A stretch of 40,370 nucleotides of DNA from Flavobacteriales bacterium (GCA_016788635.1 JAEUSU010000007.1:223870-264239); one strand, 5' to 3'. Counted from the stretch's first letter, positions 1 through 9,639 are shown. The notes: generated by a model not told the origin, from the sequence alone. Numbers and translations are program-made.

Positions 1-1
1 T

Positions 2-2248
2 TTCCGCGTTCAATCGCACTTCAACTTCGGTGACCAAAGCGACGACTTCGGGCTCACACAGTTCGCCATGGTGCCCACTTTGCTGCAGGAGTACCCGGAG
101 ATCGAAAGCGGAAGCTGGTTGTATTCACTGAGCAAGTGCAGCTTCACCTACGAGGGGCGCACCAGCATCGAGGACCAGGGCTACTATGCGGACACGGCCT
201 TCTTCCGCACCTTCGACTACCACTGGGTGCATGGCGGTCCGCACGCGCTGGATGAACCGGACCATCTGGTGATCACCACGCGGCTGGCCCATGAACTATT
301 CGGAGCCGAGGAGCCGATGGGCAAACTGGTCGAGCGCAACGGCCGCACACTGAAGGTGGCCGGTGTGATCGACGAACATGCCTACAACACGCACGTGGAG
401 CCCGGTTGCTTCCTGAGCCTGTTGGGCATGCCACCACAGGCACGCGAGCAGCTCATGCGCGGCTGGGGGCAGGTGAGCAGCTATGGTTACCTGGTGCTGG
501 CCCCGGGCATCACGGCCGGGGCATTCCAACCGAAGATGGATGCCTTCATGGAGAAGCACATCCTGCCCTTCTGGCGGCAGGACGCGGGCTTCACCGGCAC
601 CATGCGCTTCAACCTGGAGCCACTGCGTGAGGTGTACTTCAACAACACGCTCATTTACGACACTCCCCGCAAGGGCAACCGGTCCTACGTTACGCTCTTC
701 AGCATCGTGGCGGTGCTCATCCTGGCCATCGCGTGCATCAACTACATCAACATGAGCACCGCTGATGCCACACGACGCGCGAAGGAGGTGGCGCTGCGCA
801 AGGTCAGTGGCGCGCAGCGCGGCCAGCTGGTGGCGCAGTTCATCGGTGGCAGCGTGATGATCTCGCTTTTTGGAATAGTGGTGGCCCTGGGCCTGCTCTG
901 GGCCGCCCTGCCGGCGTTCAATGGCATCACGGGCAAGGAGATCGGCATGGCTGATCTGCTGCGCGGCAGCTTCCTGGGAGTGTTGCTGCTCATGGTGGTG
1001 CTCATCGGCGTGGTGGCCGGCAGCTATCCGGCCTTCTTCCTTGCGCGTTTCGCGCCGCAACTGTTGTTGAAGGATGGCATCGCGGGTGCGGGCAGTCAGC
1101 GCGTGCGCAAGGTGCTGATGAGCGCGCAGTTCGCCATCGCGCTCTTCATGGTGGTGGGCACGCTGGCCGTTTTCGCGCAGCTACAGTGGCTGCGCAACAA
1201 CGACATGGGCCTGCGGAAGGAGAACGTGCTGATGGTGAAGATGCCCGCGCCGCATCCGCAGGACACGCTCGCCTGGGATGCCCTGCGCACCATGAAGACC
1301 GAACTTGCCCGTGAGAGCTTCGTGCAGGCCGCCGCCTTTACCGATAACATCCCTGGCGGGGGCACGCAGCGCTGGGTGCTGCGCGCGCGCACACCCGATG
1401 GGCCCTTGGACAAACCATTGCCCGCCATGAGCTGCGATGCGGACTACCCTTCGCTCATCGGCATGGTGTTCACCCAGGGGCGCACCTTCGATCCGGCCAT
1501 CGCCACGGACCGTGACGGTAGCATCATCGTGAACGAAGCCCTTGTGAAAGCCTTCGGCTGGAGCGATCCCCTGAACGAGCGGCTCTTCATCCCGGGCGAC
1601 AGCGCGGACCAGGAACTGCGCATCATCGGTGTGGTGAAGGACTTCCACTACACCAGTTTGCACACGCCCATCGAACCCATCGCCATCTTCCAGGGCAACC
1701 CGCGCTACGGCGTGAACAACTTGCTGCTACGGCTCGCACCGGGTGACATACCCGGCCAGTTGAAGGCGCTGGAGGGGCGCTTCAAAGCCCTGCAACCGAA
1801 CGCGCAATGGGACGCGACCTTCCTCGACACGCGTATCGCCGAGCTGTACCAGGCCGAGGACAAGCTCTACCGCGTCTTCATCGCCTTCGCCGTGCTGGCC
1901 ATCGTGCTCACGGTGATGGGGCTCTACGGGCTGGCCTACTTCACCGCCCGCCAACGCACGCGCGAGATCGGCATCCGCCGCGTGATGGGCGCGCCGCTTT
2001 TCGATATCGTGCGGCGCCTGAACAAGGAGTTCATTCTCCTGCTCGGCCTCGCGCTGTTGGTCGCGTTCCCGTTCGCCTTCTACGCCATCGACCGCTGGCT
2101 GGGATCCTTCGCCTACCATACCAGCATCCCACCCGCGCTTTATGTGGCGGCCCTGCTGATCACCCTTATCGTCACGGTGCTCACGGTCTCGGTGCAGGCC
2201 TACAGGGCTGCCGTGGCGGATCCGGTGAAGGCGTTGCGGTACGAATGA
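2..2248 (+). CDS. ABC transporter permease, FtsX/MacB family (5' end outside window)
   Basis: Inner-membrane permease of the FtsX/MacB type. Such proteins work with a separate cytoplasmic ATPase to move lipoproteins, peptides or drugs from the periplasmic side of the membrane. The reading frame is open from base 2, so the first in-frame ATG (position 68) is internal and the real start lies upstream of the window. The visible part begins in the first periplasmic MacB-like domain. A hydrophobic FtsX core follows around visible residues 230-360, with the motif KEVALRKVSGA. A second periplasmic domain follows, then a C-terminal FtsX core with TREIGIRRVMGA, ending DPVKALRYE. This duplicated layout and length fit the roughly 800-residue Bacteroidota permeases; only the N-terminal membrane helix is missing. 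The next permease starts 12 bases downstream, so the two are probably one operon. No ATPase gene is in the window, and the substrate cannot be told from sequence. Confidence 0.9.
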   Translation, partial: FRVQSHFNFGDQSDDFGLTQFAMVPTLLQEYPEIESGSWLYSLSKCSFTYEGRTSIEDQGYYADTAFFRTFDYHWVHGGPHALDEPDHLVITTRLAHELFGAEEPMGKLVERNGRTLKVAGVIDEHAYNTHVEPGCFLSLLGMPPQAREQLMRGWGQVSSYGYLVLAPGITAGAFQPKMDAFMEKHILPFWRQDAGFTGTMRFNLEPLREVYFNNTLIYDTPRKGNRSYVTLFSIVAVLILAIACINYINMSTADATRRAKEVALRKVSGAQRGQLVAQFIGGSVMISLFGIVVALGLLWAALPAFNGITGKEIGMADLLRGSFLGVLLLMVVLIGVVAGSYPAFFLARFAPQLLLKDGIAGAGSQRVRKVLMSAQFAIALFMVVGTLAVFAQLQWLRNNDMGLRKENVLMVKMPAPHPQDTLAWDALRTMKTELARESFVQAAAFTDNIPGGGTQRWVLRARTPDGPLDKPLPAMSCDADYPSLIGMVFTQGRTFDPAIATDRDGSIIVNEALVKAFGWSDPLNERLFIPGDSADQELRIIGVVKDFHYTSLHTPIEPIAIFQGNPRYGVNNLLLRLAPGDIPGQLKALEGRFKALQPNAQWDATFLDTRIAELYQAEDKLYRVFIAFAVLAIVLTVMGLYGLAYFTARQRTREIGIRRVMGAPLFDIVRRLNKEFILLLGLALLVAFPFAFYAIDRWLGSFAYHTSIPPALYVAALLITLIVTVLTVSVQAYRAAVADPVKALRYE

Positions 2249-2260
2249 CATCTCGCCGCC

Positions 2261-4699
2261 ATGATCAAGAATCTGCTCCTCGTCTCCTTCCGCAACCTGT
2301 GGCCGCCTTCGCGCGGACGGTCCAGCGCCCACGGGCAGAAGCTCTACACGCTCATCAACCTGCTGGGGCTCGCCACGGGCATCGCATGCTTCGTGCTCAT
2401 CGGTCTGTACGTGAAGCACCAGCGCGGCTTCGACCGCTTCGTCCCGGACCACGATCGTGTGTATCGCGTGGTGGGCAAGATCGAGATGGAGGGGCAGGGC
2501 GAGCACAGCAGCAGCATGGTCTTCGGCCTTGGGCCCACGCTCTTCCACGACCATCCGGAGCTGATCGAACGCTATTGCCGCTGGTTCGATTTCCAGGACC
2601 CGCAGCACACCCTGAAGGTGGGCGACAGCCTCAGCACCGACCGCATGTTCACCGAGAGCGGCCTCTACCTGGTGGACAGCACGGTCTTCGACATCTTTAA
2701 CTATCCGTTGCTGGTGGGCGATCCGAGGACGGCGCTCACGAAGCCCGGCAGCATCGTGCTGTCGCAGGAATTGGCGAAGAAGTACTTCGGCGATGCGGAT
2801 CCGATGGGCCAGCTGATGAAGTGGGACAACGCGATGGACCTGCAGGTCACGGGCATCCTTGGCGAGATCCCACGCCATTCGCACATCCGTTTCGAGGGAC
2901 TTGTGAGCATGGGCACCATTCTGCAGTACTGGAAGAACATCGAGAAGAACAACTGGGTGTGGAACCCGTGCTGGACCTATGTGCGGTTGAAGGAAGGTGT
3001 CCCAAGGACGGAAGTGGACCGCATCTTCCCGCACTTCATCCAGAAGTACTACCCCGATTTCCTCAAGGACCAGATCGGCCACGAGTTGCAACCGCTCGCC
3101 GACATCCACCTCACCAGCAAGCTCGACTTCGAGATGCGGCAGAACGGTGACAGGGGAAGCGTGAACATCCTGCTGGCCATCGGCTTCTTCATCCTCATCC
3201 TGGCCGGTGTGAATTTCATGAACCTCGCCACCGCGCGCAGTGCCTACCGAGCGCGGGAAGTGGGTGTGCGCAAGACGAACGGTGCCACACGCGGGCAGTT
3301 GATCGGACAGTTCCTTATGGAGAGCGTGTTGATGAGTTTCATCGCGGCGTTGATCGCGCTGCTGCTGATCCATTTGCTGCTGCCGTCATTCAACCAGCTC
3401 GCGGGTGAAACGATCCCGTTACCCACGATGCTCTTGCCGGGCGTGTTGGGCCTCGCGGTGATCGTCGGTCTCTTGAGCGGGATCTATCCGGCGTTCTTCC
3501 TCTCCAGCTTCCAACCGGCGGTGGTGTTGAAGGCCAATGCGGCGGGCACCTCACGCGGTCAAGCCTTGCGCAAAGCGCTCGTGGTGGTGCAGTTCGCCAT
3601 TGCGCTGGTCCTTATCATCGGCACCGTGTTCGTGAAGAAGCAGCATGACCACCTGCGGAGCGTGGAGCTCGGCTTCAACAAGGAGCAGGTGATCCTCATC
3701 CCCGTGCGCGGCCCAATGGCCGATGTGTACCTGTCCGTTTATCCCGAGTTGAAGAAGCTCAGCGGCGTGAAGGCGGTGAGCTGGGCCAATGACATCATCG
3801 GCAAGAAGCACAACACGCACGAGTTTAACTGGGGCGACATGGAGCAGGGCAGATGGACCTACCTGCCCTGCTTGTACGTGAACCCCGATTTTCAGCAGAC
3901 CATGGACATCGAGCTGGTGGCGGGCCGCTGGTTCTCGCGCGACTTCCCCGGCGATGATTCACTGAGCGTCATCATCAATGAGACCTTCGCACGGCAGCTG
4001 CACCCCGATGATCCGGCCAAGGCGATCGGCGAACGCATGGACACCCCGCATGGCGAGGAGCGCATCATCGCCGTCACCCGGGATTTCGCCTTCGATCCGC
4101 TCTTCAAGGCCGTGCAGCCTTTCGTATTCGATATGTGCAGCCCGCATGACATCACGCAATGGCTGCGCTACATCTACATCCGCACCGATGGCGGCGACCC
4201 AGCGCCCGTGATCGAGGCCGCACGCAAGGAGTGGAACGCCCGTACCACCAGTTTCCCCTTCGAGTACCAGTTCCTCGATGATCAACTGAACATGCAGTAC
4301 GATGGACAGGGCCGGCTCTCGAAGCTCGTGGGCATCTTCTCACTGCTTGCCGTCTTCATCGCCTGTCTGGGCCTCTTCGCCCTGGCCAGCTGGACGGCGG
4401 AGAAGCGCACGCGCGAGATCGGCATCCGCAAGGTGATGGGTGCCGATACCCTGCGCATCACCGCCCTTGTCACGCGCGATTTCCTGCTGCTCGTCCTCAT
4501 CGGTGCCGTGCTCGCCATACCGCTCGCCTGGCTTGGCGTGGGCCGCTGGCTGGAGAACTTCGCCTTCCGCACGGCGATCGAGCCGTTGGTATTCGTGCTG
4601 GCCGCGCTGGTGGTACTGTTTATCGCGACGATGACGGTGAGCTTCCGGGCCATCCGGGCAGCGCAGACGGATCCGGTGAGGGCGTTGAGGCACGAGTAA
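2261..4699 (+). CDS. ABC transporter permease, FtsX/MacB family
   Basis: Complete 812-residue permease, paralogous to the gene just upstream. A first membrane helix lies near residues 27-48 (LLGLATGIACFVLIGLYV). A periplasmic MacB-like domain follows, starting with a FDRF...VYRVVGKI stretch that is common in this family. Next come an FtsX core around residues 300-425 (REVGVRKTNGATRGQL), a second periplasmic domain, and a C-terminal FtsX core at about 685-812 with TREIGIRKVMGA and DPVRALRHE. The ATG at 2261 is chosen because it sits 12 bases after the previous stop and leaves the N-terminal helix intact. Two such permeases in tandem suggest a heterodimeric exporter or two related systems sharing an ATPase encoded elsewhere. 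That is inference. Family assignment is firm; substrate is unknown. Confidence 0.92.
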   Translation: MIKNLLLVSFRNLWPPSRGRSSAHGQKLYTLINLLGLATGIACFVLIGLYVKHQRGFDRFVPDHDRVYRVVGKIEMEGQGEHSSSMVFGLGPTLFHDHPELIERYCRWFDFQDPQHTLKVGDSLSTDRMFTESGLYLVDSTVFDIFNYPLLVGDPRTALTKPGSIVLSQELAKKYFGDADPMGQLMKWDNAMDLQVTGILGEIPRHSHIRFEGLVSMGTILQYWKNIEKNNWVWNPCWTYVRLKEGVPRTEVDRIFPHFIQKYYPDFLKDQIGHELQPLADIHLTSKLDFEMRQNGDRGSVNILLAIGFFILILAGVNFMNLATARSAYRAREVGVRKTNGATRGQLIGQFLMESVLMSFIAALIALLLIHLLLPSFNQLAGETIPLPTMLLPGVLGLAVIVGLLSGIYPAFFLSSFQPAVVLKANAAGTSRGQALRKALVVVQFAIALVLIIGTVFVKKQHDHLRSVELGFNKEQVILIPVRGPMADVYLSVYPELKKLSGVKAVSWANDIIGKKHNTHEFNWGDMEQGRWTYLPCLYVNPDFQQTMDIELVAGRWFSRDFPGDDSLSVIINETFARQLHPDDPAKAIGERMDTPHGEERIIAVTRDFAFDPLFKAVQPFVFDMCSPHDITQWLRYIYIRTDGGDPAPVIEAARKEWNARTTSFPFEYQFLDDQLNMQYDGQGRLSKLVGIFSLLAVFIACLGLFALASWTAEKRTREIGIRKVMGADTLRITALVTRDFLLLVLIGAVLAIPLAWLGVGRWLENFAFRTAIEPLVFVLAALVVLFIATMTVSFRAIRAAQTDPVRALRHE

Positions 4700-4711
4700 A
4701 GTCACGTACCC

Positions 4712-5221
4712 ATGAACCGCCGCCACTTCCTCGCCACATCCGGCCTCAGCCTGCCGTTTATCGGCAGCAACGCACTATTTGGGCAAGACCCGATGAAACC
4801 CGCCAAGCCAGCGCAACTACCGTCTGAGCTGGTGAAGGAATTCGTCCGCGTTGGGCACAACAACCTGCCGGAAGTTCAGCGCATGCTGAAAGAGCATCCT
4901 GGCCTGCTCAACGCAAGCTGGGATGTTGGAGGCGGCGATTTCGAGACCGCATTGGAAGGTGCCGGTCACGTTGGTGATCGAGAGATCGCGGAATACCTGA
5001 TCGGCCAGGGTGCCCGTGCGAACATCTTCGTGCTCACCATGCTCGGGCATACTGGGATCGTGAAAGGGATGCTGGCGTTGCACCCGTACCTGCTGCGATC
5101 GAAAGGACCACATGGGCTCACGCTATTGCATCATGCGACCCGTGGCGGCGAACCTGCGAAGGAGTTGCTGGAGCACCTCCTAAGGCTTGGGCTCACGGAG
5201 ACGAAGCTGGCGATGCCGTGA
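4712..5221 (+). CDS. small ankyrin-repeat protein with Tat-like leader
   Basis: A 169-residue protein. Its N-terminus has a twin-arginine-like leader (NRRHFLATSGLSLPF) ending near an FGQD cleavage-like site at about residue 26. This suggests export by Tat, or lipid-independent export to the periplasm. The rest looks like three or so ankyrin-type helical repeats (about residues 35-160), with phrases such as HPGLLNASWD, REIAEYLIGQGARANIF and GLTLLHHATRGG. Proteins of this kind occur in Bacteroidota as small secreted ankyrin proteins of unknown partner. The start lies 12 bases after the stop of the second permease, so it may be cotranscribed with it, though no functional link is evident. Its stop is only four bases from the stop of the convergent alkylation-repair gene, which leaves no room for a separate terminator. 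Confidence 0.8.
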   Translation: MNRRHFLATSGLSLPFIGSNALFGQDPMKPAKPAQLPSELVKEFVRVGHNNLPEVQRMLKEHPGLLNASWDVGGGDFETALEGAGHVGDREIAEYLIGQGARANIFVLTMLGHTGIVKGMLALHPYLLRSKGPHGLTLLHHATRGGEPAKELLEHLLRLGLTETKLAMP

Positions 5222-5225
5222 TCAT

Positions 5226-6311
5226 TCAGTCGAGAAGTACGAAGGAGGTCTTTGCTTTCACCCTTCCGTTCACCATCACATCTAATACGTGTTCGCCCGG
5301 GTAGTGCTTGCGCGTGCTGAAGTCCACGATGCGCTGGCGTTTGGAGATCGGAAGCGTGGCCTTCGCACCGAGTTCCACCTCTTTCAGTTTGAACACTTTG
5401 CGAGAGGTGCCGCCATTCGCCTTGCGGTAGTGGATGGCGTAGTCGACGACGAGTTGCTGCGAACACGCGCCCTCTGAGACCAGGATGAATGTGAACTCCA
5501 GCGTTTCGCCGAGCTTCAAACGTTCGTGTGAAACGGTCATGGCTGCAACGCGCACTTTCACCTTGCTGTCGAAGGCGAAGAGCGCGAGCGCATCCGCGTT
5601 GCCGGCTTTGATGAGCGTGCGGCTCGCGTGTTTGGCGATCCACGCGGTGTGCGGGTGGGTGCGGTCCCAGGAACGCAGCACATCGATCATGTAGGCCGGA
5701 TGGTCCTTGCTGAAGTCGTTCAGGTGATTGGCCACCGACTTGCGTACATAGAACGAATCATCGGTGCACAAGCGCTTGAGGATGGGCGTCGTGAGTTGCG
5801 GGTCCTTCAGCACCGCATCCAGGCGGAAGGACCACGGCAACCGCGGGCGGCTGCCCTCTGAAGCGAGGCGACGAACATGTTCGTTGTCATCCACTGCCCA
5901 GGTGCGCAACACCTTCAGCGTACCCTTCACATCCCGCCGGATGAACTCGCGCACGGCGAACTCGGAAGAGCCGAAAGGTGTGAAGTAGCGCAGGGCTTCC
6001 AGCGAGAAGTTGGGATCATCCAAGCCGAATTGACCGACGAAGTCGGGATAGAGCAGGGCCGTGTAGCCCTTCGGCATGCGAGGTGCCAACTCTTTCAGCA
6101 CATGCACGGCCCGGCGGTATTCAGAAGGCAGATGCTTCCGCAGGGTGTTGCTCGCATGCCGCAACCGCGCATTCAATTCACGCGCTTCATTGCCAAGCTG
6201 CACCTCCTTAAGGAATGCAGCCCGGTCCACTCGCGGGTGAACGGCTGCGGTCTCCTTCGCCAGGCGCTCGAAGTACGCCCGGTTGAACATCTCCTTCAGT
6301 GGTTCGGCCAT
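5226..6311 (-). CDS. DNA alkylation repair protein, AlkD-like (HEAT repeat)
   Basis: Likely DNA glycosylase-type repair protein of the AlkD superfamily, which removes N3- and N7-alkylated bases using a HEAT-like helical solenoid. From the chosen start the product is 361 residues. It begins MAEPLKEMFN, a typical opening for this subfamily (COG4335 type). Helical repeats run to about residue 245. They include FGSSEFAVREFI and the diagnostic stretch EHVRRLASEGSRPRLPW, whose WAVDD...RLPW region corresponds to the DNA-binding and catalytic face. A beta-rich C-terminal domain of about 100 residues (LKLGETLEFTF ... GRVKAKTSFVLLD) resembles the Ig-like tail seen in this subfamily. The frame is open to an upstream ATG at 6383, but residues before MAEPLK do not resemble the family, so 6311 is preferred. 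Substrate range is not deducible. Confidence 0.88.
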   Translation of the reverse strand: MAEPLKEMFNRAYFERLAKETAAVHPRVDRAAFLKEVQLGNEARELNARLRHASNTLRKHLPSEYRRAVHVLKELAPRMPKGYTALLYPDFVGQFGLDDPNFSLEALRYFTPFGSSEFAVREFIRRDVKGTLKVLRTWAVDDNEHVRRLASEGSRPRLPWSFRLDAVLKDPQLTTPILKRLCTDDSFYVRKSVANHLNDFSKDHPAYMIDVLRSWDRTHPHTAWIAKHASRTLIKAGNADALALFAFDSKVKVRVAAMTVSHERLKLGETLEFTFILVSEGACSQQLVVDYAIHYRKANGGTSRKVFKLKEVELGAKATLPISKRQRIVDFSTRKHYPGEHVLDVMVNGRVKAKTSFVLLD

Positions 6312-6423
6312 GCGCAATGGGAATTGTGGTTTCCTGGAGTGGAACGGGGCGCTTCTTTCAGGCAACCATGATCCCGCAGACACGGGTGCGGATGCAAGCG
6401 CCGCGGAAGGTCACTGACTGCTC

Positions 6424-7929
6424 TCATGGAACTGCGCTGGCAATGACATGTCCCAGCAATTCGGCGTCGCCATCACCCAGTTCCGCCGTGTTCGCTGGCA
6501 GGTTCAGGACTTGTGCCACCAGCAAGATGGCGCCGGTGTGCCGCCCCACGGTGTCGTGGTCGCGGTGCAGCCGGATGAGCAGGTGGTCCGCCACGGCGCC
6601 GGGCAGTGAGAGTGGCCCGGCGGTGTGGAAGAGGAACCAGTCATCGGAGCCTTCCCAGGCCATGCGTTCCAGGACCTGGCCTGCAATGGGCAGCTGCTGG
6701 TTGAGCGCGTCGATGCGGGGACCGGTAAAGGTGCGCGGCCGTGCCTGCAGGGTGAGGTGACGGCCGGTGAGGTCCTCATTCCACCGCAGGCTGGGGAGGA
6801 TGAGCTGGCGTAAGCTCATGGGAAAACGCACGGGTACGATGCGGCCACGCACGGGGGCATAGTTGCTGAAGTTCAGCGCGATGGCCAGCAGCATCCATCC
6901 GGTGGGCAATGCCATATCCAATAAGAGGGTGTCTGCACGCGCCACACCGTGCCGAAGGAACACCGCCAGGTAGGCGAGCGCGAGGATGAAGAGCGTGCCA
7001 TTGACGATGCGGTAGCGGAACATGGCGCTGGCGGGCCGCACATGCGTACTGAACCAGGGCGAAAGGTTGATGAGGTTGTTCTTCATGGTGACCCACATCT
7101 GCAGAGTACCCAGGAAGAAAAAGGTGGTGATGATCGCCGGGCGGTCATTGGACAACAACCAGTAATCATAAAAGCCATGCGCGAAGGCTGCGATGACGAG
7201 GGCGCCCAGCAGATGCAGCACGACGCTCCGGCCGCGGTGCAGGGCCATGGCCACCGCATAGGCCACCACCGAGCTGAACATCATGTGCGCCACGCTGGCG
7301 TAAAGGGTGCGCCCCAACACGGAGTTGAGCTCCGTTTGGTAGAGGTAGCCGATGTTCTCGATGTACCCGAAGCCGAGCGCGCTGATGGAGGCGTAGAGCA
7401 GCAGGTCATATGGCTCATTGGCGGCCTTGCTGAAGCGCCAGAAGAGAAGCCAGGGAAGGAGCTTTGCGGTCTCCTCCAAACCTCCGATCACAAGCACACT
7501 GTACCACCAATCGTTCCAATGGCCACCGGTGAGGGTGAAGCCGAAGGTCTGATGCACCCAGGCGTAGAGGTCCGGCACGCGCAGGGTGATGGCGCAGGCC
7601 AGCAGGAAGACAAAAAGCTTGTGCCGGAAGCGTTCACGTTCATACACGTCCAGCCACGTGAGGAAGCGGTACCAGGTGTAGGAGATGGTGGCGGAGAGGA
7701 GCGCGCTGGCGAAGAGCAGGAGATCATCCGACCCGCTGAACACGCCTGCGAGTGGTAGGTGGTGCACCAGGCCCCAGGGCACGGCCACAAGCACCAGGAA
7801 GAGCAGGGTGGCACGCACAATGGGTGTGCGCAGAAAGGCCATGCCACCCCCGCTCAGTGCGCGTGCGATGCGCAGCTCGGTGCTGTAGCCGATCAGGAAG
7901 ACGATGAGCAGCGCCGCGAAAAGGAGCAT
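6424..7929 (-). CDS. PrsW-like intramembrane metalloprotease (CAAX/CPBP-related superfamily)
   Basis: A 501-residue polytopic membrane protein. Hydrophobic helices occupy roughly residues 1-25, 38-58, 68-90, 104-118, 142-165, 175-197, 208-230, 237-258, 266-282 and two more near 310-355. The soluble C-terminus runs from about 360 to 501. The PrsW signature is visible: the acidic pair E152-E153 in GLEETAKLLP, E191-N192 in FGYIENIGY, H215 in the AHMMFSS helix, and H251 in AHGFYDYW. In this superfamily these residues bind a metal ion within the membrane. Known PrsW of Bacillus cleaves an anti-sigma factor, but family members differ and no anti-sigma gene lies nearby. The soluble tail of about 140 residues is unlike short PrsW proteins; I do not recognise it. 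It starts 22 bases after the MuiA-family gene and is probably in the same transcript. Confidence 0.82.
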   Translation of the reverse strand: MLLFAALLIVFLIGYSTELRIARALSGGGMAFLRTPIVRATLLFLVLVAVPWGLVHHLPLAGVFSGSDDLLLFASALLSATISYTWYRFLTWLDVYERERFRHKLFVFLLACAITLRVPDLYAWVHQTFGFTLTGGHWNDWWYSVLVIGGLEETAKLLPWLLFWRFSKAANEPYDLLLYASISALGFGYIENIGYLYQTELNSVLGRTLYASVAHMMFSSVVAYAVAMALHRGRSVVLHLLGALVIAAFAHGFYDYWLLSNDRPAIITTFFFLGTLQMWVTMKNNLINLSPWFSTHVRPASAMFRYRIVNGTLFILALAYLAVFLRHGVARADTLLLDMALPTGWMLLAIALNFSNYAPVRGRIVPVRFPMSLRQLILPSLRWNEDLTGRHLTLQARPRTFTGPRIDALNQQLPIAGQVLERMAWEGSDDWFLFHTAGPLSLPGAVADHLLIRLHRDHDTVGRHTGAILLVAQVLNLPANTAELGDGDAELLGHVIASAVP

Positions 7930-7951
7930 GCCGCAAGTTCGGCAGCCGCTT

Positions 7952-9565
7952 CTACTCCAGTATCACGGGCTCGTCCTTCGGGTGTTTCACCTGGTAGGTG
8001 AAGCCGATCTTCTGCGTGGCTTTGGGTTCCAGTTTCAGCGTCCAGGTGAGCTGGCCCTTCGCCTCGTCCACGCGGGCACCGCCAGCCTCGGTGAGCTTCA
8101 CCTCCACCTCGCTGCGCGGGCTTACGGGGTACTGGTCGCGCACCTCCAAGTCCACTGTGGTGCCCTTGGTGTTGCGCACGGTGAGGTCCCAGCCGATGGT
8201 GACGGTGCGCTTGCCGCCGATGATGGGCTTGTCGCTGAAGCCCTTGCGCTTCACACGGTCCACCACCACGCCCTTGTCGCGGCCCAGGCTGATATCGAGC
8301 GTGTCCTGCGGGCGGCTCAGGTCCAGGAAGGAGCGGCCCACGAAAGTGCCCTCGAAGAACACGTTGGCCTGGCCTGGCAGCAGGTTGAGGTCCTCCCAGC
8401 CGGTGGTGCGTGCATAGAGGAAGGCATCTTTTTCCAGTTTGGGCGTGCAGAAGTGCTTGTAGAGGGCGGGCACGTTGTGGGTGCGCACGCCCACGGTGTG
8501 CTGCACGCCATCCGCTGGCACGGAGAAGGGTGTTTCAAGTGCGAACTCCACCGTGGTGGTGCGGTACACCACTGTGTTGGCCATGGTGGTGGTGGCGTCC
8601 ATGTCATCGCGGTATTCCATGGAGCGTTCCGCACCGGCGGCCACAGGGGCCTGTACGGCTTTGGCACGGCCTCCGCTCATGATGGTCACCGATTCAAGCT
8701 GAACGGGCTGGTTGAGCACCCAGGGGCGCAACTGCGGCATCACACCGCCCAATGTGGGGTTGCCACTGCTGAAGGCAAGCTCCACCTTCTCCCAGTCCTC
8801 GCCACTGTTGTTGATCACCTGCGCCTTCATGAGCAGTTCGATGGGCTGGCCTACGCTTTTTGCGCGCAGGTCATAGGCGGGTGTCCATCCGGCGCTGGGC
8901 ACGAAGTAGATGAGCGTGAAGCTGGCCTGCACCTCGGCGGTGGACTCAATCTCCACCACCACTTCGCTCGTGGGGCGGGGTGCCTGGGCCTGCAGCTGTT
9001 GGAGTTGCTGCCGCAACCGGCCCAGCTCCTCATTGATGGCCACGAGCTTCTCCTGCTGTGCCAGCCAGTTGCTCTTGGTCACCTTCAACCGTTCGCGTAC
9101 GTAGTCGTTCACGGCGGTGAGCTGGGCGGCGGTGAGGCCGTTCTGCTGCCCGCCGATGTTGCTGTTCTTGCCCAGCAGTTGCTCCTCGTTCACCCACACG
9201 TCCTGCATGGCCTTCTCGAACGCATGCTCCTTCTCCAGTTTCTTAACACGCGTTTGAAGCTCTTCGATCTCCTTCTTTTTGGGGCTTTCCGTGAGGTAGT
9301 TGATGCGGTGGTTCACGCTGAGAATGGCGAAACCGCCCTTGGCGCTCACCTGTATGCTCTGTGGATCGAGGTCCTGGCTGATGCCGGTGAACACCAGGGT
9401 GCTGCTGCCCGTCTTCACCGGTGCGGCCGCACTGCGCGTGACCTGTGCACCGGCGAGGAAGACCTTGGCCCCTGTGATGCGGCTGTTGATGCCGCGTTCA
9501 TTGGCAGGGCCTTGGGCGGTAGCAGTGAGCGAGAGCGTAAGCAGGAGGAGCGTGAGGGTGCGCAT
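7952..9565 (-). CDS. MuiA-family secreted protein (DUF4140/DUF4139)
   Basis: A 537-residue exported protein of the 'mucoidy inhibitor MuiA' family, whose biochemical activity is unknown. A signal peptide covers about residues 1-17 (ends TATAQ). An N-terminal DUF4140-like domain follows (VFLAGAQVTRSAAAPV, LDPQSIQVSAKG). A coiled-coil region spans about residues 95-180, rich in K, E, Q and L. The C-terminal DUF4139 domain has the conserved phrases IYFVPSAGWTPAYDLRA and NNSGEDWEKVELAFSSGNP, and ends in beta-strand-rich sequence (TIGWDLTVRNTKG, LEVRDQYPVS). Length and domain order fit the family. The ATG at 9565 is directly followed by the signal peptide, so the start is well supported. The gene lies between a glycosyltransferase-like gene and a PrsW-like protease on the same strand. 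Confidence 0.9.
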   Translation of the reverse strand: MRTLTLLLLTLSLTATAQGPANERGINSRITGAKVFLAGAQVTRSAAAPVKTGSSTLVFTGISQDLDPQSIQVSAKGGFAILSVNHRINYLTESPKKKEIEELQTRVKKLEKEHAFEKAMQDVWVNEEQLLGKNSNIGGQQNGLTAAQLTAVNDYVRERLKVTKSNWLAQQEKLVAINEELGRLRQQLQQLQAQAPRPTSEVVVEIESTAEVQASFTLIYFVPSAGWTPAYDLRAKSVGQPIELLMKAQVINNSGEDWEKVELAFSSGNPTLGGVMPQLRPWVLNQPVQLESVTIMSGGRAKAVQAPVAAGAERSMEYRDDMDATTTMANTVVYRTTTVEFALETPFSVPADGVQHTVGVRTHNVPALYKHFCTPKLEKDAFLYARTTGWEDLNLLPGQANVFFEGTFVGRSFLDLSRPQDTLDISLGRDKGVVVDRVKRKGFSDKPIIGGKRTVTIGWDLTVRNTKGTTVDLEVRDQYPVSPRSEVEVKLTEAGGARVDEAKGQLTWTLKLEPKATQKIGFTYQVKHPKDEPVILE

Positions 9566-9639
9566 GGGTTGTAATAAGGGACAAGTTTACACGGCTCTGG
9601 CCGGGACCGGTATGCGGTACACGTTGCGGGTGGCCTGGT

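Noticed and set aside
1727..3373. A 548-codon minus-strand open frame opposite the two permeases
   Set aside because: It spans the junction of two genuine FtsX genes, and its product is a His/Glu/Asp-rich composition artefact.
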